Of a stretch of DNA of 64,000 nucleotides, positions 21,648-34,185 are shown piece after piece (positions within the stretch are counted from its first letter, which is position 1; each line of letters opens with the position of its first letter). The notes below the pieces were generated by a model. That model worked only from the letters and a program-made list of their open reading frames with translations. It had not been told where the DNA came from and searched no databases. Where the stretch lies: NCBI GenBank assembly GCA_025716815.1, contig JAIXMN010000001.1, positions 1,178,001 through 1,242,000 of the forward strand, given 5' to 3'. The position numbers were made by a program, and so were the translations under genes. The DNA comes from Dichotomocladium elegans (lineage: Eukaryota > Mucoromycota > Mucoromycetes > Mucorales > Lichtheimiaceae).

Positions 21648-23384
21648 TTATCGATCAACTTCACCGAACACAATATCCTGTGAAAAACAATTATCAGCCC
21701 TTGCTCACTGTTAGCTTGGTTAGATTCCATCACTTACCATGGTACCAATGAGAGCGACCATGTCAGGAAGCAAGTGGCCTCGAGACATGAAGTCGGAACC
21801 TTGTAAATGGTTGAAACCAGGAGCCCTACAAGAGTCAAAGGTAAGTGACAATTCCCGATATGTCTCTAAGTTTGCATGTGCAAAAAACTTACTTGATCTT
21901 GCAGCGGTAAGGTCTGTTGGAGCCATCGGACACCAAAAAGACACCGAATTCGCCCTTGGGAGCCTCAATGACACTGTAGGTCTAGAAGAGTACAATGCAT
22001 TATTATTAATCAATGATTTCTCAATTTTATTGCCATCCCCATCCTTTCCCTTTCTTACCTCGCCCTGAGGAACAGAGTAACCTTCAGAGTAGAGCTTGAA
22101 ATGGTGAATTAAAGCCTCCATGTTCTCCTTCATGGCAGCACGAGGAGGGGGAGCGATCTATTAAAAGTCTGGATCAGTATGGTTTTCCTCCCATTGATCT
22201 AAAAATATATAATATCAATATCCAAATTTACCTTCCAGTCATCGACCTTGACGGGTCCAGCGGGAATCTGGTTAGTGCACTGGTTGATGATGCGCAAGGA
22301 CTGTCGCATCTCCTCCATACGGATGAGATAGCGGTCGTAACAGTCACCGTTCTGACCGACGGGAACATCGAACTCGACCTTGTCGTAGGCGTCATAGGGC
22401 GCAGCCTTGCGAATATCCCACTTGAAGCCCGAGCCGCGGACCATCACGCCAGAGAAACCCCAGTCCTGAGCTTCCTGGGTAGTTACGACACCAACGCGCT
22501 CAGTACGAAGCTTCCAGATACGGTTAGCGCTGAGCATCTCTTCGACTTCATCGATACGGTCGCCAAACTGGAGGGCCCAGTCATGAATATCGTCCAAGAG
22601 ACCAATTGGAAGGTCGGACGCGACACCGCCAGGGCGAACGTAGGCCGTGTGGAGACGAGCACCAGAGACACGCTCGTAGAACTCCATGAGCTTTTCACGC
22701 TCCTCGAACATCCACAAGAAGGGGGTCAATGCACCAACATCCATTGCGTGTGACATGACAGCCATGATATGGTTAAGGATACGGGTGACCTCTCCAAACA
22801 TGGTACGGATATATTTTGCGCGCTCGGGAATCTCAATGTTAAGAAGTTTCTCGACCGCGAGCGAGTAAGCCTGTTCGTTGGTCATCATGGAAACGTAATC
22901 GAGACGATCAAAGTAGGGCAGCGCCTGAAGATAGTTCTTGTATTCGATAAGCTTCTCCGTGCCACGATGGAGCAAACCGATATGAGGATCGGCGCGGACG
23001 ATTTCTTCACCATTCAATTCCAAAATTAAACGCAACACACCGTGAGCGGCAGGATGCTGCGGACCAAAGTTGACCGTGAAATTGCGCATCTTGGACTCGC
23101 CTTCCTCGTCCTCGACTAGTGAAATGAAAAATAAAGAAAATATATCGATGAGCTGGCGTGCCAAGATCGATGTATACAAACGCATCCAACTCACCACCAA
23201 ATTCATTATCTTCAGTAATAGTGGTAGTAGGAATGTTCTCGAGCGTCTGCTGACCGACAGCCGAGGCCATACCGCGCCATTGAGGGCGGATAGAGCGAAT
23301 GGCAGGCGTCACTCGAGTGGTGGAAAATGAAGGACGGGCAGCGGTGGCGAGTCGACGAGCCCACAATTTCGTAGCAAATGACAT
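21648..23384 (-). CDS. NDUFS2: NADH:ubiquinone oxidoreductase 49-kDa subunit (NDUFS2)
   Basis: The first exon (from 23384) encodes an Arg/Ser-rich mitochondrial presequence ([20 protein letters not shown]). The large second exon carries [79 protein letters not shown] and [15 protein letters not shown]. Shorter exons follow ([59 protein letters not shown]), and the protein ends DIVFGEVDR. It is a core peripheral-arm subunit of complex I in the mitochondrial matrix, forming part of the quinone site. All family blocks are present and uninterrupted, so it should be functional. There are about five introns, all GT-AG. Confidence 0.97.
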
Positions 23385-26300
23385 GATTTCTCTTGTGGGA
23401 GAGCTTCAGAGTGGGGAGACTAAAAGAGAAGTGGGATTTGCAGTAGAATGCGTATATTGAAGAAGTCGGTCTCTTTTCTTAGTGGTCACACGCTTGGGGG
23501 GAGGAAATTTTGTTTTCCTCTTTGGCAGGGTCCTCTCACTCCGATGTCACGCTCAGTGTGACTGATTCTTTCCGGAGAGGGACAACGCGCCGTCCGTTGT
23601 CATTAGGACTAGAGTGCTTTCGAGATATTTAGATGGACGTTGTCGCTGGATTCCTTCTTTGACTTCTCCTATCAGTACTTTAAAATTTTATCATTGATCA
23701 GATTGGCAGTACATAACAGAGTACGCATATTGTTACTGTAAAGAATAAGAGGGTTTCAAGTGGATATCGTACTGCAAAACACACAGGATTTGGAATCCGC
23801 ACTGCCCAACGATGGGCAAGAAATATGTGAAAGGCTTTAAATACGTATTTAGCATGTGGATGATATATGGAGATAAAAAATGTGTACTTCTTGAGAACCG
23901 TTGCTGCCATATGAAGAGTGTCGAAAGAAACCCCCTTGCAGAAGAAGGTGTAGAAATCAATGAACATCTATCATTTGTTATCTCTAAACTGAGCTCACTA
24001 CATGATTGATTATTCAATATACTAAAGGAAGGTGGGGATTTTATGACCATGTATATTCATTATAAAGCCTATTGTGTGCGAGAACGTTTAGGAATCTCTC
24101 AAAGAGAGCAGTCTTTACACTTGTCGCCTTGGCATCGTAGTTCTGAAAGCCTGCAGCAGTCCTCAACCGTATTCTTCGAGATGCGTGAGCATGAGGGTTT
24201 TGCCAAATCACACGCCTCCTTCATGCCAATCTTTAAACAGAATCTTGCGGCATCTGCTGCGAATTTTATCCTTGTATGTGGCAAGAAGAGTTTTCCATTA
24301 GCAAAAGCGATTGATACCTGGTTATTGAATGTCGATTATCATCTCGAGCTTTCGCAGAATCATATGAAACAAAGACTTCGTCATCCGAGCCTTTGCGTTA
24401 TAGTAAAAAATGTACACACAACTAGAAATGCGTTCGCTGTACACTGTTAACAGATCAAATGTACTTGGATGCTTTATTGTACTTCAAAACCGGGTGCACA
24501 TGATAGTTGAAAATACCCAGTCAGCATCTCAGAGAATTCGTGCGGTCTATCAGGGTTGACCATCTATATACCAGAAACAAAATCATGGGTAATCGGCCGG
24601 ATAGGTAGAATTCTCACATAAAAACCGCGCTTGTCAAATCTATATACTTGGCGCTTCTTCTTTAACTGCACTGATTGCGTCAATAGCGCCAGCTTCTCCA
24701 TTCATTTGCCTTGACTTTACATCAATAATGCTACAGGAAGTTTTTTCCATCCGCCCATCTAAAAGCAGAAGCTTTCGTAGTTCAATGTTCATCCTAAAGC
24801 TCGTAACCTTTGGCTTACTTTCCAGATTACAGATCTACGAGGCTCGTGCTGTTCCCATCTCACCAAAAAGGGGGAAGCGAGTGATAGGTTTTCAGGACAT
24901 CTATCATGTTTCGCAGCACATTAAGCCTCTGACATCTTCATTAACTTATCATGGATCCTTACGCACCCATGAATAATACATTCCCCACATTTTTTATATA
25001 AAAGGCAAGACCCGACGTTTTCCCTTCTTACTTCAGATAGACGCTCCGCATAGACACTTACAGCGAGTACCCCCTAACCCTACTGTTTCCAGGAAGCGTG
25101 AACGTGCGCGGTTTAGCGAGTAAGCGCTTTACGTTTGTAAATCGGATGTGAGATAGAGTAATATTTTGATCTCTCAACATATAATAATTCAATCGTCAGC
25201 GTTTAACCAAATAGCAGCCTTGCTAGCCTCAATGCTGACACTTATACAATTGGTAAATTTCCTTAATGAGGACTCGGCAATCAGAAGCCTGCTATAAGGA
25301 TTAGAGACCAGGAGTAAAAATGGAGGGCAGGCGCCAGCGGCTAACATTTGTAGAACACAGAGTCAGAATAGCGGAACAGTGCGCACCAGGCACACTTAAC
25401 TCATTTATCAACAACGATGTCCATCAACTGTGGCACTTGCAGGAATATTCCCCCGCCGGAAACAAATTTTCTCTCGGTTTGGTTGAGTGGATCCATACCA
25501 CTGCTCTCTTCCTGCCAATGAGACCAATGTCGGAAAGATGGTTCGTCTTTCATGTTAAGACTAACACCGATGGTCATGGTCAAGCATTTTATGTTTTCAC
25601 TCGGTGTAGATAGCCTTCCCTTTCCCCCTCTGTATAGCGTTTCCTTCCTTCCCTCTATTTAGCTTCCTTTCCCTTTTCCCCAGATCCAATAGGTGTGCCT
25701 CCATGATACGCTGGTTCGTTTGTGAAGAAGGTCAGGAGGTCAAGGCATATATTTAATCTGCAATCCACTCACTATTGACAGTTGCAGCGTATTGTCCGAG
25801 ACCGGTAGGGCTATGGCTGAAAGGTCTAAGTACTGTACGTTGGCATCTGACCCTGAGTTCTATAAACAGGTGACCCGCTAAATCAGGAATGTTCAGTCTT
25901 CATGGCGGCAACCAGATTAGCGGGTATCCGCTGCACACCGTTTCTATATAAAAATATGGCGAATCCCTACGAATCGAAAACCATCGGTAGGTCCATCATC
26001 TGGCTTTTCATGGCAGGATAAGTGCGAAAATGATGAACCTTACTAATTAACAACCATCGGAGTGTCCCAATGTTTATTTGTGTGATGAATATGAGTATCA
26101 TTTTGGTAAGAAATTAGATGCTTGTCATGACAGCAGGTTTCTGCGTCAAAAGCCCTGCTGTCAATCAGATTCCTTTATACATCAAACCATCATGTCATAT
26201 TAGACACAATCACCGAGAAGCACACTCCAGCATCTCCATGGCGATTTCCAGATGTTGAATGAGCAGCAACTCTATATTTCACAACGGTAGGGAAAGCATG

Positions 26301-26760
26301 GTGGCGGAAAGGGCTTACACATAATAGTCCAGCCCATAATAGGCAAATCTTCCTGCCACTGGACTACAGTAAGCCCACCCAAGCTTTGAATCGGATAACC
26401 TCGGTGGCAATTGTGAATTATTAAACAACAATACTTCTGTCAGTATATAACAACCAGACTTATTTCTTGGCAAAATGCCCTTGATTTGATTTTGGGTATA
26501 TCCATACTGTGGTGGGTAATTGTCGTTGATTTTCCGCGTGCAAGGACAACAGTAGAAGGGACGATCATGACGACTACAACAATGAAAGCTGCAAGCGCAA
26601 GAATACGAACAACTGCTATTCTCAAACAAAGAATCCTGCGCCTTTTAAGAGAGTAGCTCATTGTCGGAAGGTCAATAAGAGTAGACTTACAAGACTACAG
26701 CAGGTACAATATTATGCAAACCTGAAATATTACTTTGGTTCCATTCAGGAAAAGGTTTGT
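23385..26760. other. Repeat-rich region with decayed coding fragments, no intact gene
   Basis: The minus strand at 25400-25583 contains MDPLNQTERKF, related to a block at 38.45 kb. Minus 23760-23830 contains IPNPVCFAVRYPLET, related to LNPLCFAVRILL at 38.8 kb. Minus 24040-24160 contains DAKATSVKTALFERFLNVL, which reads as coding. None connects into an open gene and I cannot name the family. They look like old copies of a dispersed multi-exon element. Confidence 0.4.
26315..26661 (-). pseudogene. Fragmentary ORFs with one hydrophobic helix
   Basis: A minus-strand frame from 26661 encodes a basic start (MSYSLKRRRILCLRIAV) and a strong membrane helix (ALAAFIVVVVMIVPSTVVLA), as in a type II anchor. 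A second frame on the same strand continues to 26315 with a better-composed sequence (NDNYPPQYGYTQNQIKGIL). A frame change between them would join the two. I do not recognise either part, and it may be a decayed small membrane-protein gene. Confidence 0.25.
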
Positions 26761-27340
26761 CAGCCTTGGCTTTTTATAAATAATGGATTTCTGAGCGAAC
26801 TCTTTCATTTTATATCAAATCCATCCTCAGCCTCTCTTCCATGGTCTTACCCGATATGAATCTATATGCTATCGTCTAGGTTTTTACTTGTGATTGACAC
26901 TCGTTGCTGTTTCTAGATTGACCAACCTTAACCGTACCCAAGGTCATGGAAGGGAGCCTTCGGACAGGGTTCTTTCCTTTTTTTTTATTGTTGTTTCCCT
27001 CGTCCGCTGGGGTTATTTTGCCGTGCAGGCTGATTTGCCTCGCAAATACGTCGCCGCACACCCGCTTCTGTCATTGCCTGCTTCTGGTGTTGCTTGTCTC
27101 TCTGATTCTGCCGCTGCTCCCCCTCCTGTCCCTTCGTCCCGGTTATCGTCAGGACATGCTTGGCTAACCCTGTGGACGAGGGCGTAATTTAAAGAGTATG
27201 GAGAAGGATCAATATTCTTTGTTGACTAACGATTTTCTTTATTGCTTCCAATATCGATGCGAATTCTTTGTACGTATTGATACGACAATTTAATACAATT
27301 CTATGCGTAAACTTTCCACATCATAGAACTCAATAGTAGT
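26760..27340 (+). mobile_element. Short non-autonomous Fanzor-type element M3
   Basis: The left part TATAAATAATGGATTTCTGAG and CTTCCATGGTCTTA, the intron-like stretch ending tttctagATTGACCAACC, and the right part (hairpin, GTAATTTAAAGAGTATGG, TTGACTAACG, GATGCGAATTC, ATACGACAATTT, TATGCG) correspond in order to element M1 at 15.1 kb. No nuclease frame is present. The two copies differ by many substitutions and small indels, so they are not recent duplicates. Confidence 0.6.
27136..27231 (+). ncRNA. Putative omega-RNA-like structured cassette of M3
   Basis: Hairpin 27136-27155 has arms GTCCCGG/TCAGGAC with one C-A mismatch and loop TTATCG. Then come a degenerate second stem, GTAATTTAAAGAGTATGG and TTGACTAAC. 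The tail is closer to the 57-kb Fanzor tail than M1 is. Confidence 0.5.
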
Positions 27341-28217
27341 GCGAGCAAGTCTTACAAGCTGCTCCCATCATGGCTTCCTAATGTTCGCTGCCGATTTGGA
27401 TATCCCAGGGTGTTGCCTGGCATTTGCAATATCGTCTCGATCTGGAAGTCGTGGTCACGGGCCTGGTGATCGTTGGTATATTGGCATGTCATACTCAAAG
27501 TATCATCCTATTACTGTCATTAACATCCCATCCATGCGGTATATTCCTGTATCATAGGTTTCATTTATGATATGATCAAGGCCTATAAGCTGCTCCTTCA
27601 TTGGTTCGTTAACGATTGCAGTGATTTGAAGATGCTACGATGGTGGTTAATATTTCTGATCATGCACGGACTTGAAGCTGGCGCTCGGCTCTGATGGCCC
27701 GTGGTGTATTTGCATAGGTATTTAATGTATCGTGCCTCGATTGCTGTTATGGTTACAGCCTTACTGCATGTTTATTATCAATAGTAGATTATTCTGGAGG
27801 CGAAAGCAAGACCAAGCCGCGGGTCGGCAGCGGACTTGGAGATGCCAGGCTGCTGGCTGACATTTCTAATAATGCTCCGGCCTGGAAGTTGTGGCGCGGC
27901 TCTCGTAATTAGCTTCAAGTATTCAATGTATCGTCCCTAGATTAGGTTTATCGTCGCAATCTGACTATGTATTCTTAAATTGTAGACCCAATGATAAGTT
28001 TTAACCAAGCGAGGCTTCGCAGGTTAGTGTTCTCAAGTATGTGGACGCTGTCTCGGCGTACAGAACCAGGGGAATGCGAGATCGAACATATCTATATTTT
28101 GATGCATACATTCGCCAATTGGGTTAATGAGCTCTATGTTTCTTTTCGAGACCAACATCCATTTTTTATGAGTTAATCCTAGCCTCGATCGCGCAGAGTC
28201 CTATTGTGCGTGAAGTC
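27341..28217. other. No supportable gene
   Basis: AT-rich sequence with scattered short frames. Two segments near 27.40 and 27.83 kb share words (GCCGATTTGGATATCCCAGG and GGACTTGGAGATGCCAGG, both followed by CTGGCAT or CTGACAT), suggesting a weak internal duplication. Confidence 0.4.
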
Positions 28218-28297
28218 GGGACCGGCTACTTAGAGAGGCTGGATTTGAAAATCCGTGTACTGCCGTCCGTCAGGTCCTCGAATAGGACCCGGTTCCA
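28218..28297 (+). tRNA. tRNA-like sequence, probably a pseudogene
   Basis: An 80-nt stretch has a 7-bp acceptor-like stem (GGGACCG/CGGTTCC, one G-T pair, discriminator A) and directly inside it a perfect 5-bp T-like stem (GGTCC/GGACC) with a 7-nt loop TCGAATA. An anticodon-like loop TTTGAAA (serine TGA) lies in the middle, and the spacing fits a long variable arm. The T loop lacks the normal TTC start and the anticodon stem does not pair well, so it is either degenerate or a coincidence. Confidence 0.3.
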
Positions 28298-28584
28298 CCC
28301 TGCCCATTCTCTCTAGCTCGTTTGCCCTACCCTCAAAAGCCCGTCCCTTTTCCACCTTTCCTTTTTTTTTCTTCCTTCCACTCATTTAAAGTAAAAGCAC
28401 TACCGCGTCTCTTTCTTTTTCGACTCTGGAAACGAAAAAGAAAAGAGAGGAAGCTTTCCCTTCACTCATTCACTCTCTTTCTCATTACACACACCCCGTC
28501 AAAATTCCGCTGCAACTCCTATCTTCTATCGTCTCCATTCTGAGGCGGCCCTGGCAGGATCGATCCCTCGGCAGCAGCTGTGCT

Positions 28585-30119
28585 GTGGAGGCGGCTGCTG
28601 GTAGCGGAGGCGACACAATTGCAGCTCCGTCATCGCGGCAGCCATCGTCCATTACTTTCAGGTCATCTGTGACATTGAATGCGTTTAGTATCGGCGGCAA
28701 AAACTCAAGCATCGACAGCGCGACCATTAGTTTGCATAGCGAAGATGACGCCATTGATCTTGTCTTGCAGGAGTATCAGAATCGAACACCGAATTTTGAT
28801 CCGCATTCTTCGATTGCAATTGACGACCTCGATCTAACTGAAACGCTGGGTAAGAATCTAGAGGAAGAAGTGCTGGACATTCTTTTTCGACGTATTGTAT
28901 GAGGGAAAGGGCAAAAGGCACATGGGTTCCTTTAAAGACGAAAAAATTATTGTTATTCAGGTACGGGAACGTTTGGTCGCGTGTTTCTCGCCCGGCAAAA
29001 GAAAACCGATATGTACTATGCCGTCAAGGTTCTTAAGAAAGCTGAGATTGTGCGGCTCAAGCAGGTTGAACACATCAACAGCGAGCGGCTTGTGCTCTCC
29101 CAAGTCAATTTCCCATTTATTGTGCAACTGTAGGATATGATCGTCCTTTTGTGTAAATGCGTGAAAACCCACACAGAAGCCGTGCTTTTTTCTTTCTTTC
29201 AGATACTACACCTTTCAGGATACCCATAATCTGTACATGGTGCAAGAATATGTCATTGGCGGTGAACTGTTTCGGCATCTTCGACGAGCTGGCCGATTCT
29301 CGACGCAGACAGCACAATTCTATGCGGCAGAAATTGTACTTGCTATACAGTAAGAGTTCGCTCCCTACAGTGAGCTTTTGCATTGGCGCTAAAAATGCAT
29401 CCTGCCAAAACTCCCAGAGACGTGACCCATAATTTTTTTAACCTATTAGGTATCTTCATTCCAAGGACATCATCTACCGGGACCTGAAACCAGAGAATAT
29501 TCTGCTGGACGCACAAGGTCATGTGCGGATCACCGATTTTGGGTTTGCTAAAAAGGTGTGCGATCGGACATGGACGCTGTGCGGAACACCCGAGTATCTA
29601 GCGCCGGAGATCATCCAGAGTAAAGGACACAGCAAGGCAGTGGATTGGTGGGCTCTCGGAATCTTGATATACGAAATGCTCGCAGGCTATCCTCCATTTT
29701 ATGACGACTCCCATGTCGGCACGTACGAGAAGATTCTTGCAGGCAAAGTGCGATGTCCGCGTCACTTTGATTCTGCAGCAAAGGAGCTCGTCAAGGGTTT
29801 ACTGGTTGTGGACCGCAGCCGGAGATTGGGTAACCTCCGGGGCGGGGCCCAGGATATCGTAAATCATAAATTCTTTCGCGGGACAGACTGGCGGGGTCTG
29901 CTGAACAAGACGGTGCGGGTAAATAAACCCCCTTCTATATACCCACCTCCTTCCGGAATTTTCCTGATCCTCAATTAACCGCAAACCGCCCTCTAGGCAC
30001 CTCTTGTTCCATTGCACGCAAACGAACATGACACCAGCAACTTTGAAAAGTATCCAGCCGAGAAGCATTATAAGCATCCTGAGGGTGATCCTTACAGGCA
30101 TCTATTTGCCGCCTTTTGA
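28585..30119 (+). CDS. cAMP-dependent protein kinase catalytic subunit-like (AGC kinase)
   Basis: Exons join at GG|T (28848/28960), before YYTFQD, before YLHSKD and before [12 protein letters not shown], and end at the TGA at 30117-30119. Kinase motifs in order: GTGTFGRV (Gly loop), YYAVKVLKK (Lys), [55 protein letters not shown] (activation loop Thr), [20 protein letters not shown], and an AGC tail ending HLFAAF, the FxxF motif that closes PKA. Regulation by cAMP through an R subunit is known for the family. The N-terminal exon ([26 protein letters not shown] in outline) is open upstream of 28585 but has no in-frame ATG, so the true start must lie in an earlier exon. The start given is only the first supported region. 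Confidence 0.85.
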
Positions 30120-31558
30120 TTTGTTCGCCACATTCTTCCCCTCATTCGCACCCACTCCTCCTCTTGTAGACAACGTAGATGTTTATCTTATTTATTCAAC
30201 TTCCCGTTCGCTATATCGGCTGACGCCTGCTGGTCTACAGACCGGCCTAGATAACTCCTCTGAAAATAATAGAGCAATCAAGCAAGCATTGTACTCGCAA
30301 CTTAAGGCGGGAAATCCGTGTGCGTGCGTGTTTTTGAGGGATCGTTTGTTCGGCTGTTTGACAGGGACTACTAAATTAGCTGACGAGAGAAGAGAGAAAT
30401 TGCTAATGGATTTGGGATTCGCTTGTTGCCAGCCTAAGTGTACTCCAATGTTCTGGGGAGTTCTTCTCCTAACAAAAGTACGACTCCCATCAGATGTACA
30501 GTGCTTGGCAATGAAGGCCTTCCGGGCGTCTGGTACCAGCAATGGAGCAAAGCCTTTGTGAACATGGGGCTCTGACGGTAATTATTTTTATTACTATTCC
30601 ACCTTGAAGAGCTATGAACTGCCAGCCGCCAACTGATAATCACATATAATATATCTGAAACTTCTTTTCAAACTACCAGAAGCACTATTTGTTATCGTAT
30701 GTGTGGCTCATATTTGCTCAACAAAGATGGTGACCTGGTGCATGACGATGCCACGCATGAACACAAGTACTAATGGTGCAAAAAAAAACGATTGCTATCT
30801 ATACAACCTTTGTAGCCAAGTACAAGACTATACAGATACTGGTCCTGAACGCGATCGATCGTCTGCTAACAGGTTGCCTGAAGGATTAGAATACGTCTTT
30901 CACGATGATGAAGATAATGGGTCATTTTGACAAGCAGTTTGTTGCATCTCTCAAATGTACAGACCTTGATGTGCTATTGACATTGTGCATCCTGGAAGTC
31001 TGGACAACAAAAATCCCTTAAATATGGTTATTTCCCGCGTCATCTACAAATCCCACTGAGACTTTATAATGAATCACAGAAGAGTTACGAAGCATCATCC
31101 TCGTTTCTGACCATGATGCGTGTGTATAGACGCTCAGTGGTTTCGAGACCGGTTTTGAGGAAGTTGACTTGTGGTGCTAGCATACAGTGGCCAATGGGGA
31201 TTTTCTGACGATTTTAGTGTACAATCTCTGATGTTGGCGTTATCCCTGCCCAATCCAGGAGCGGTTGACAGCAAGCATACACGGTGACAAGGTGACGGCT
31301 TTTACTCTCAAGAGTCGACACGAGGGATGAACATTATATGCAGTTCATCAATGGCATACTGAACGTTTTTGATGCACACAATCGGAAATTCCCCATACTA
31401 TCTGATAAAGAAGTATAATTTATAAATGTTGGCCTAATCAATAGGCCAATGTCGGCTCTGCAAACTCAGTTTCAAGATATTTGTGATATCACGATTTAAT
31501 GGCTAGGAAAAAGCATATAGCGACGGGATATGGACAGGACTCGCTGCTTTCCACACGG
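30120..31558. other. Intergenic between convergent genes, no supportable gene
   Basis: The PKA gene (plus) and the RRM gene (minus) converge here. Long frames over 30.0-30.6 kb on both strands overlap each other, and the plus one is the continuation of PKA sequence past an intron. I see no family features. Confidence 0.45.
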
Positions 31559-33772
31559 TTATGTACAGAAGGTAACAATGATAACTTCACCATGGAACTG
31601 GGATCTAGAAAAGAAAATTAATAAGCGTTCAATTACAGGAGAGAATAACATAAAGCCTACCGGTTATATTGTCTTCGGAAGATGACAGCTGACTCGGGGC
31701 TATCGAATGCAACGATCGCCTTCTTTGCGCTCTTGTCGAGCTTCACATTCTCAATACGGCCGGGAATTGACTTTGCAAGACCCATGATGTCATTTTCAGA
31801 TACATTGGAGCTGACATTGGCTATTGTTATCGTAGCTGATTTGCCTGCAGTTTGAATAGGAATAGCAGCCTTCTTTGCCGCGGGCTCGTATTTTTTTACA
31901 TCAGGGGGAGAAGAAGGGCGCTTAGTTCCTCGTGGTGTGACTCTGCTCAATACAGACGGAGTTCCGGCAACTGGATTTACCATCCTTGCTGATGGTAATG
32001 AGTCGCTTCGTGGTGATGGTGATGATGATGGTGCAGACGATGCACCAGCAAGTCGTCGTCGGTGTGGCGGTTGATACTGCTGCAGCGGTGGAGAATTTGC
32101 CACGGTTGTGGTTGCAGCAGCAGCGGCAGCAGCGGCAGCAGCAGCTCCTTTAATCGAAATGCCTTTCGGGGTTCCCAAACCTTTGATTGTAATATCGCGC
32201 TTCTCTGCCGTCCCAGGCTGTTGTTGATGGGTACCATTATGAACCACCGTTGATATCGGTGGGCTGGTGCGCCCTTGATGTTGGGGATGGGATCCATCAG
32301 TTGCTACACCACCGCCCTAATGTCTCTTGTTAACAAAGTCGAGTTCCCTGTCAACCCATATGTCTGGTCGACTTACCATAATTGCCCCCTTTCCTTCGGC
32401 TTCCCTTCGTTCACGTCGCTTACGCTGTTGCTCCATGATGAGCTCGCGCTGTCGTTTTAAAGCGTTGCTATCAGAGTTCTCTTGAAGCGAATGAGGAGTA
32501 TTTTGCATTGCTGGTTGTAGCCGCTGTTGTTGCTGCTGGTTGGCCGTTCGTTTGCTGTTGTTATCGTTTGCGCCAAAGATATCTGGTCGAGATGCAGCAA
32601 ATTTCGGGTTAATATGTATTTTTTGTGCGCCAAGGAAGCCCATTTGAGGGAATGGTGCTGGAAACGCCGGTGGCGGCGCTGGCGGTGGCATCATCATCAT
32701 ACTATAAAGACAAGAGTAGAGATAAAAAAGCAGAAATCGTGAGATAATTAGTATCGACCTTTCATACAGTGCAAACCGTATATCAGTGGGGTGGTGAGAT
32801 AGTAAATGATCCTCTTAATTCCACTTTTTGCTTTCTTTTCTTTTTTCTTTTCTTTTTTTTTCGCTTGCCCCTTCATCAATTTTTTTCTTTCTTCTCTTTT
32901 TTTTCTTTTGTTCTTTTGTTCTGCTTTTTTTCTTTCCTGGGACAAGCGGCAGCAATCACAAAAAGCTAAAAACAAGGAAGAACCCGCCAACGGTTTTGTT
33001 TCAGCTTAGTGTATCGCACACACAGGGCGTGCAATGCCGCAGCAAAAAGGAAGAAGGATGTAAGGTAGTGTGCATATATGGATATGTGTGTTCATATGAA
33101 GGTGGGGAAAGAGCGAGGGTGAGAGTGAGAGGGAATAAAGAATATGGAATACAAAAAGGGGAGAAATAGTCCATTATATCAAATGGAGGTGGGTAGAAGA
33201 GAAATGGAAACGTACTTCATCCCCATCATGCCTTGTGCAAAAGGGTATTGGCCCATAGGGACCATATTAGCTGGGGGCATTGGATACATGATGCCTCCTG
33301 CTCCTTGGAAGTTGTTATTTGGGCGAGGAGCCCCACCAGGTTTTCTGGGAGACAACGACCCCATGCTACCACCATTCGACGGCTTCTGTACAGTTTGAGA
33401 TCGGACGGAGGGTCCCTGTGATGACTTGGTGTTTGGCGAAGCAATTGCTGCGGGAGCCTGTTTCGTTTGCAAGGACGGAGTAACAGTAGAGGTTGTTGCA
33501 GTAGTTGTGCCGGTAGCAGCAGCGGAAGAAGATGAAGCTTTTGCTGCCATCTGATCTTCAGGCTCCTTCTTTTCAGGTGCGCCGGTCTGCGACTTTGCTG
33601 CGGGAAAATCGCTAGAGGTCTTAGCCAGTGGGGTAGATTCCTTTTTGGCGTCATCATTCACAAGGCCAAGTTCTCGTTCCAAATTCTCAATGTCCAGATC
33701 TGCGGGATTGATATCAAGATCAGTGTAATCGAAATCTTCGAGGTCATCAAAGTCAACGATGTCGTCTGCCAT
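31559..33772 (-). CDS. RRM-domain protein with low-complexity N-terminus
   Basis: Exons run from the ATG at 33772 (MADDIVDFDDLEDFDYTDLD, acidic) through a Ser/Thr/Ala/Gln-rich region with GGIMYPMPPANMVPMGQYPF. After an intron of about 0.5 kb the second exon starts MMMMPPPAPPPAFP and contains KIHINPKFAASRPDIFGAND and a basic helix LKRQRELIMEQQRKRRER. The third exon has a run of about 12 alanines, a Ser/Pro-rich segment and a C-terminal RRM fold (ATITIANVSSNVSENDIMGL, KKAIVAFDSPESAVIFRRQY), which is completed by a short last exon (SQFHGEVIIVTFCT). The acidic start and single C-terminal RRM suggest an mRNA-processing or export adaptor. I do not recognise a named ortholog. The TAA lies at 31559-31561. 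Confidence 0.7.
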
Positions 33773-34185
33773 TGTGTCAAAGAGAAATAATAATAATAAT
33801 ATGGGAGTTGGGGTTGGATGCGGTGGTGCAAGAGAAAGGAGTTTGGGGGCGTGCGTACGTGTGTATATGAGCGACCGCGAGTTCCAGCCAATGAGATGGC
33901 GGCTTGTCCGAATTTGTAAACAACCTCAATCAACCACCTCCTAATCTGCGTTTCATCTGGTCTTTTTAATGAATATGTCATGTGATTCCTTCCAAAGTAC
34001 CCATGACATAGAATAGATCCAAACCTTTTTTTAATATATTACACTTTTTTAACCGTTATTCGATCTGGTTGACCGTATTAAATGAATGAAGAAGATCATG
34101 TTTGTTTGTCTGAATGGAAAAGTAGTCCTAGATACACGAGTTTTTTTTTTTTTACTGGCAAGCTTGGTATCGTTACGTCATTATA

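Noticed and set aside
30004..30561. A separate 185-codon plus-strand gene at 30 kb
   Set aside because: Its start overlaps the last PKA exon in another frame, and the rest has an equally long frame on the other strand and no recognisable features.
32769..33169. Phe-rich plus-strand frames at 32.8 kb
   Set aside because: They are generated by T-rich sequence inside the large intron of the RRM gene.
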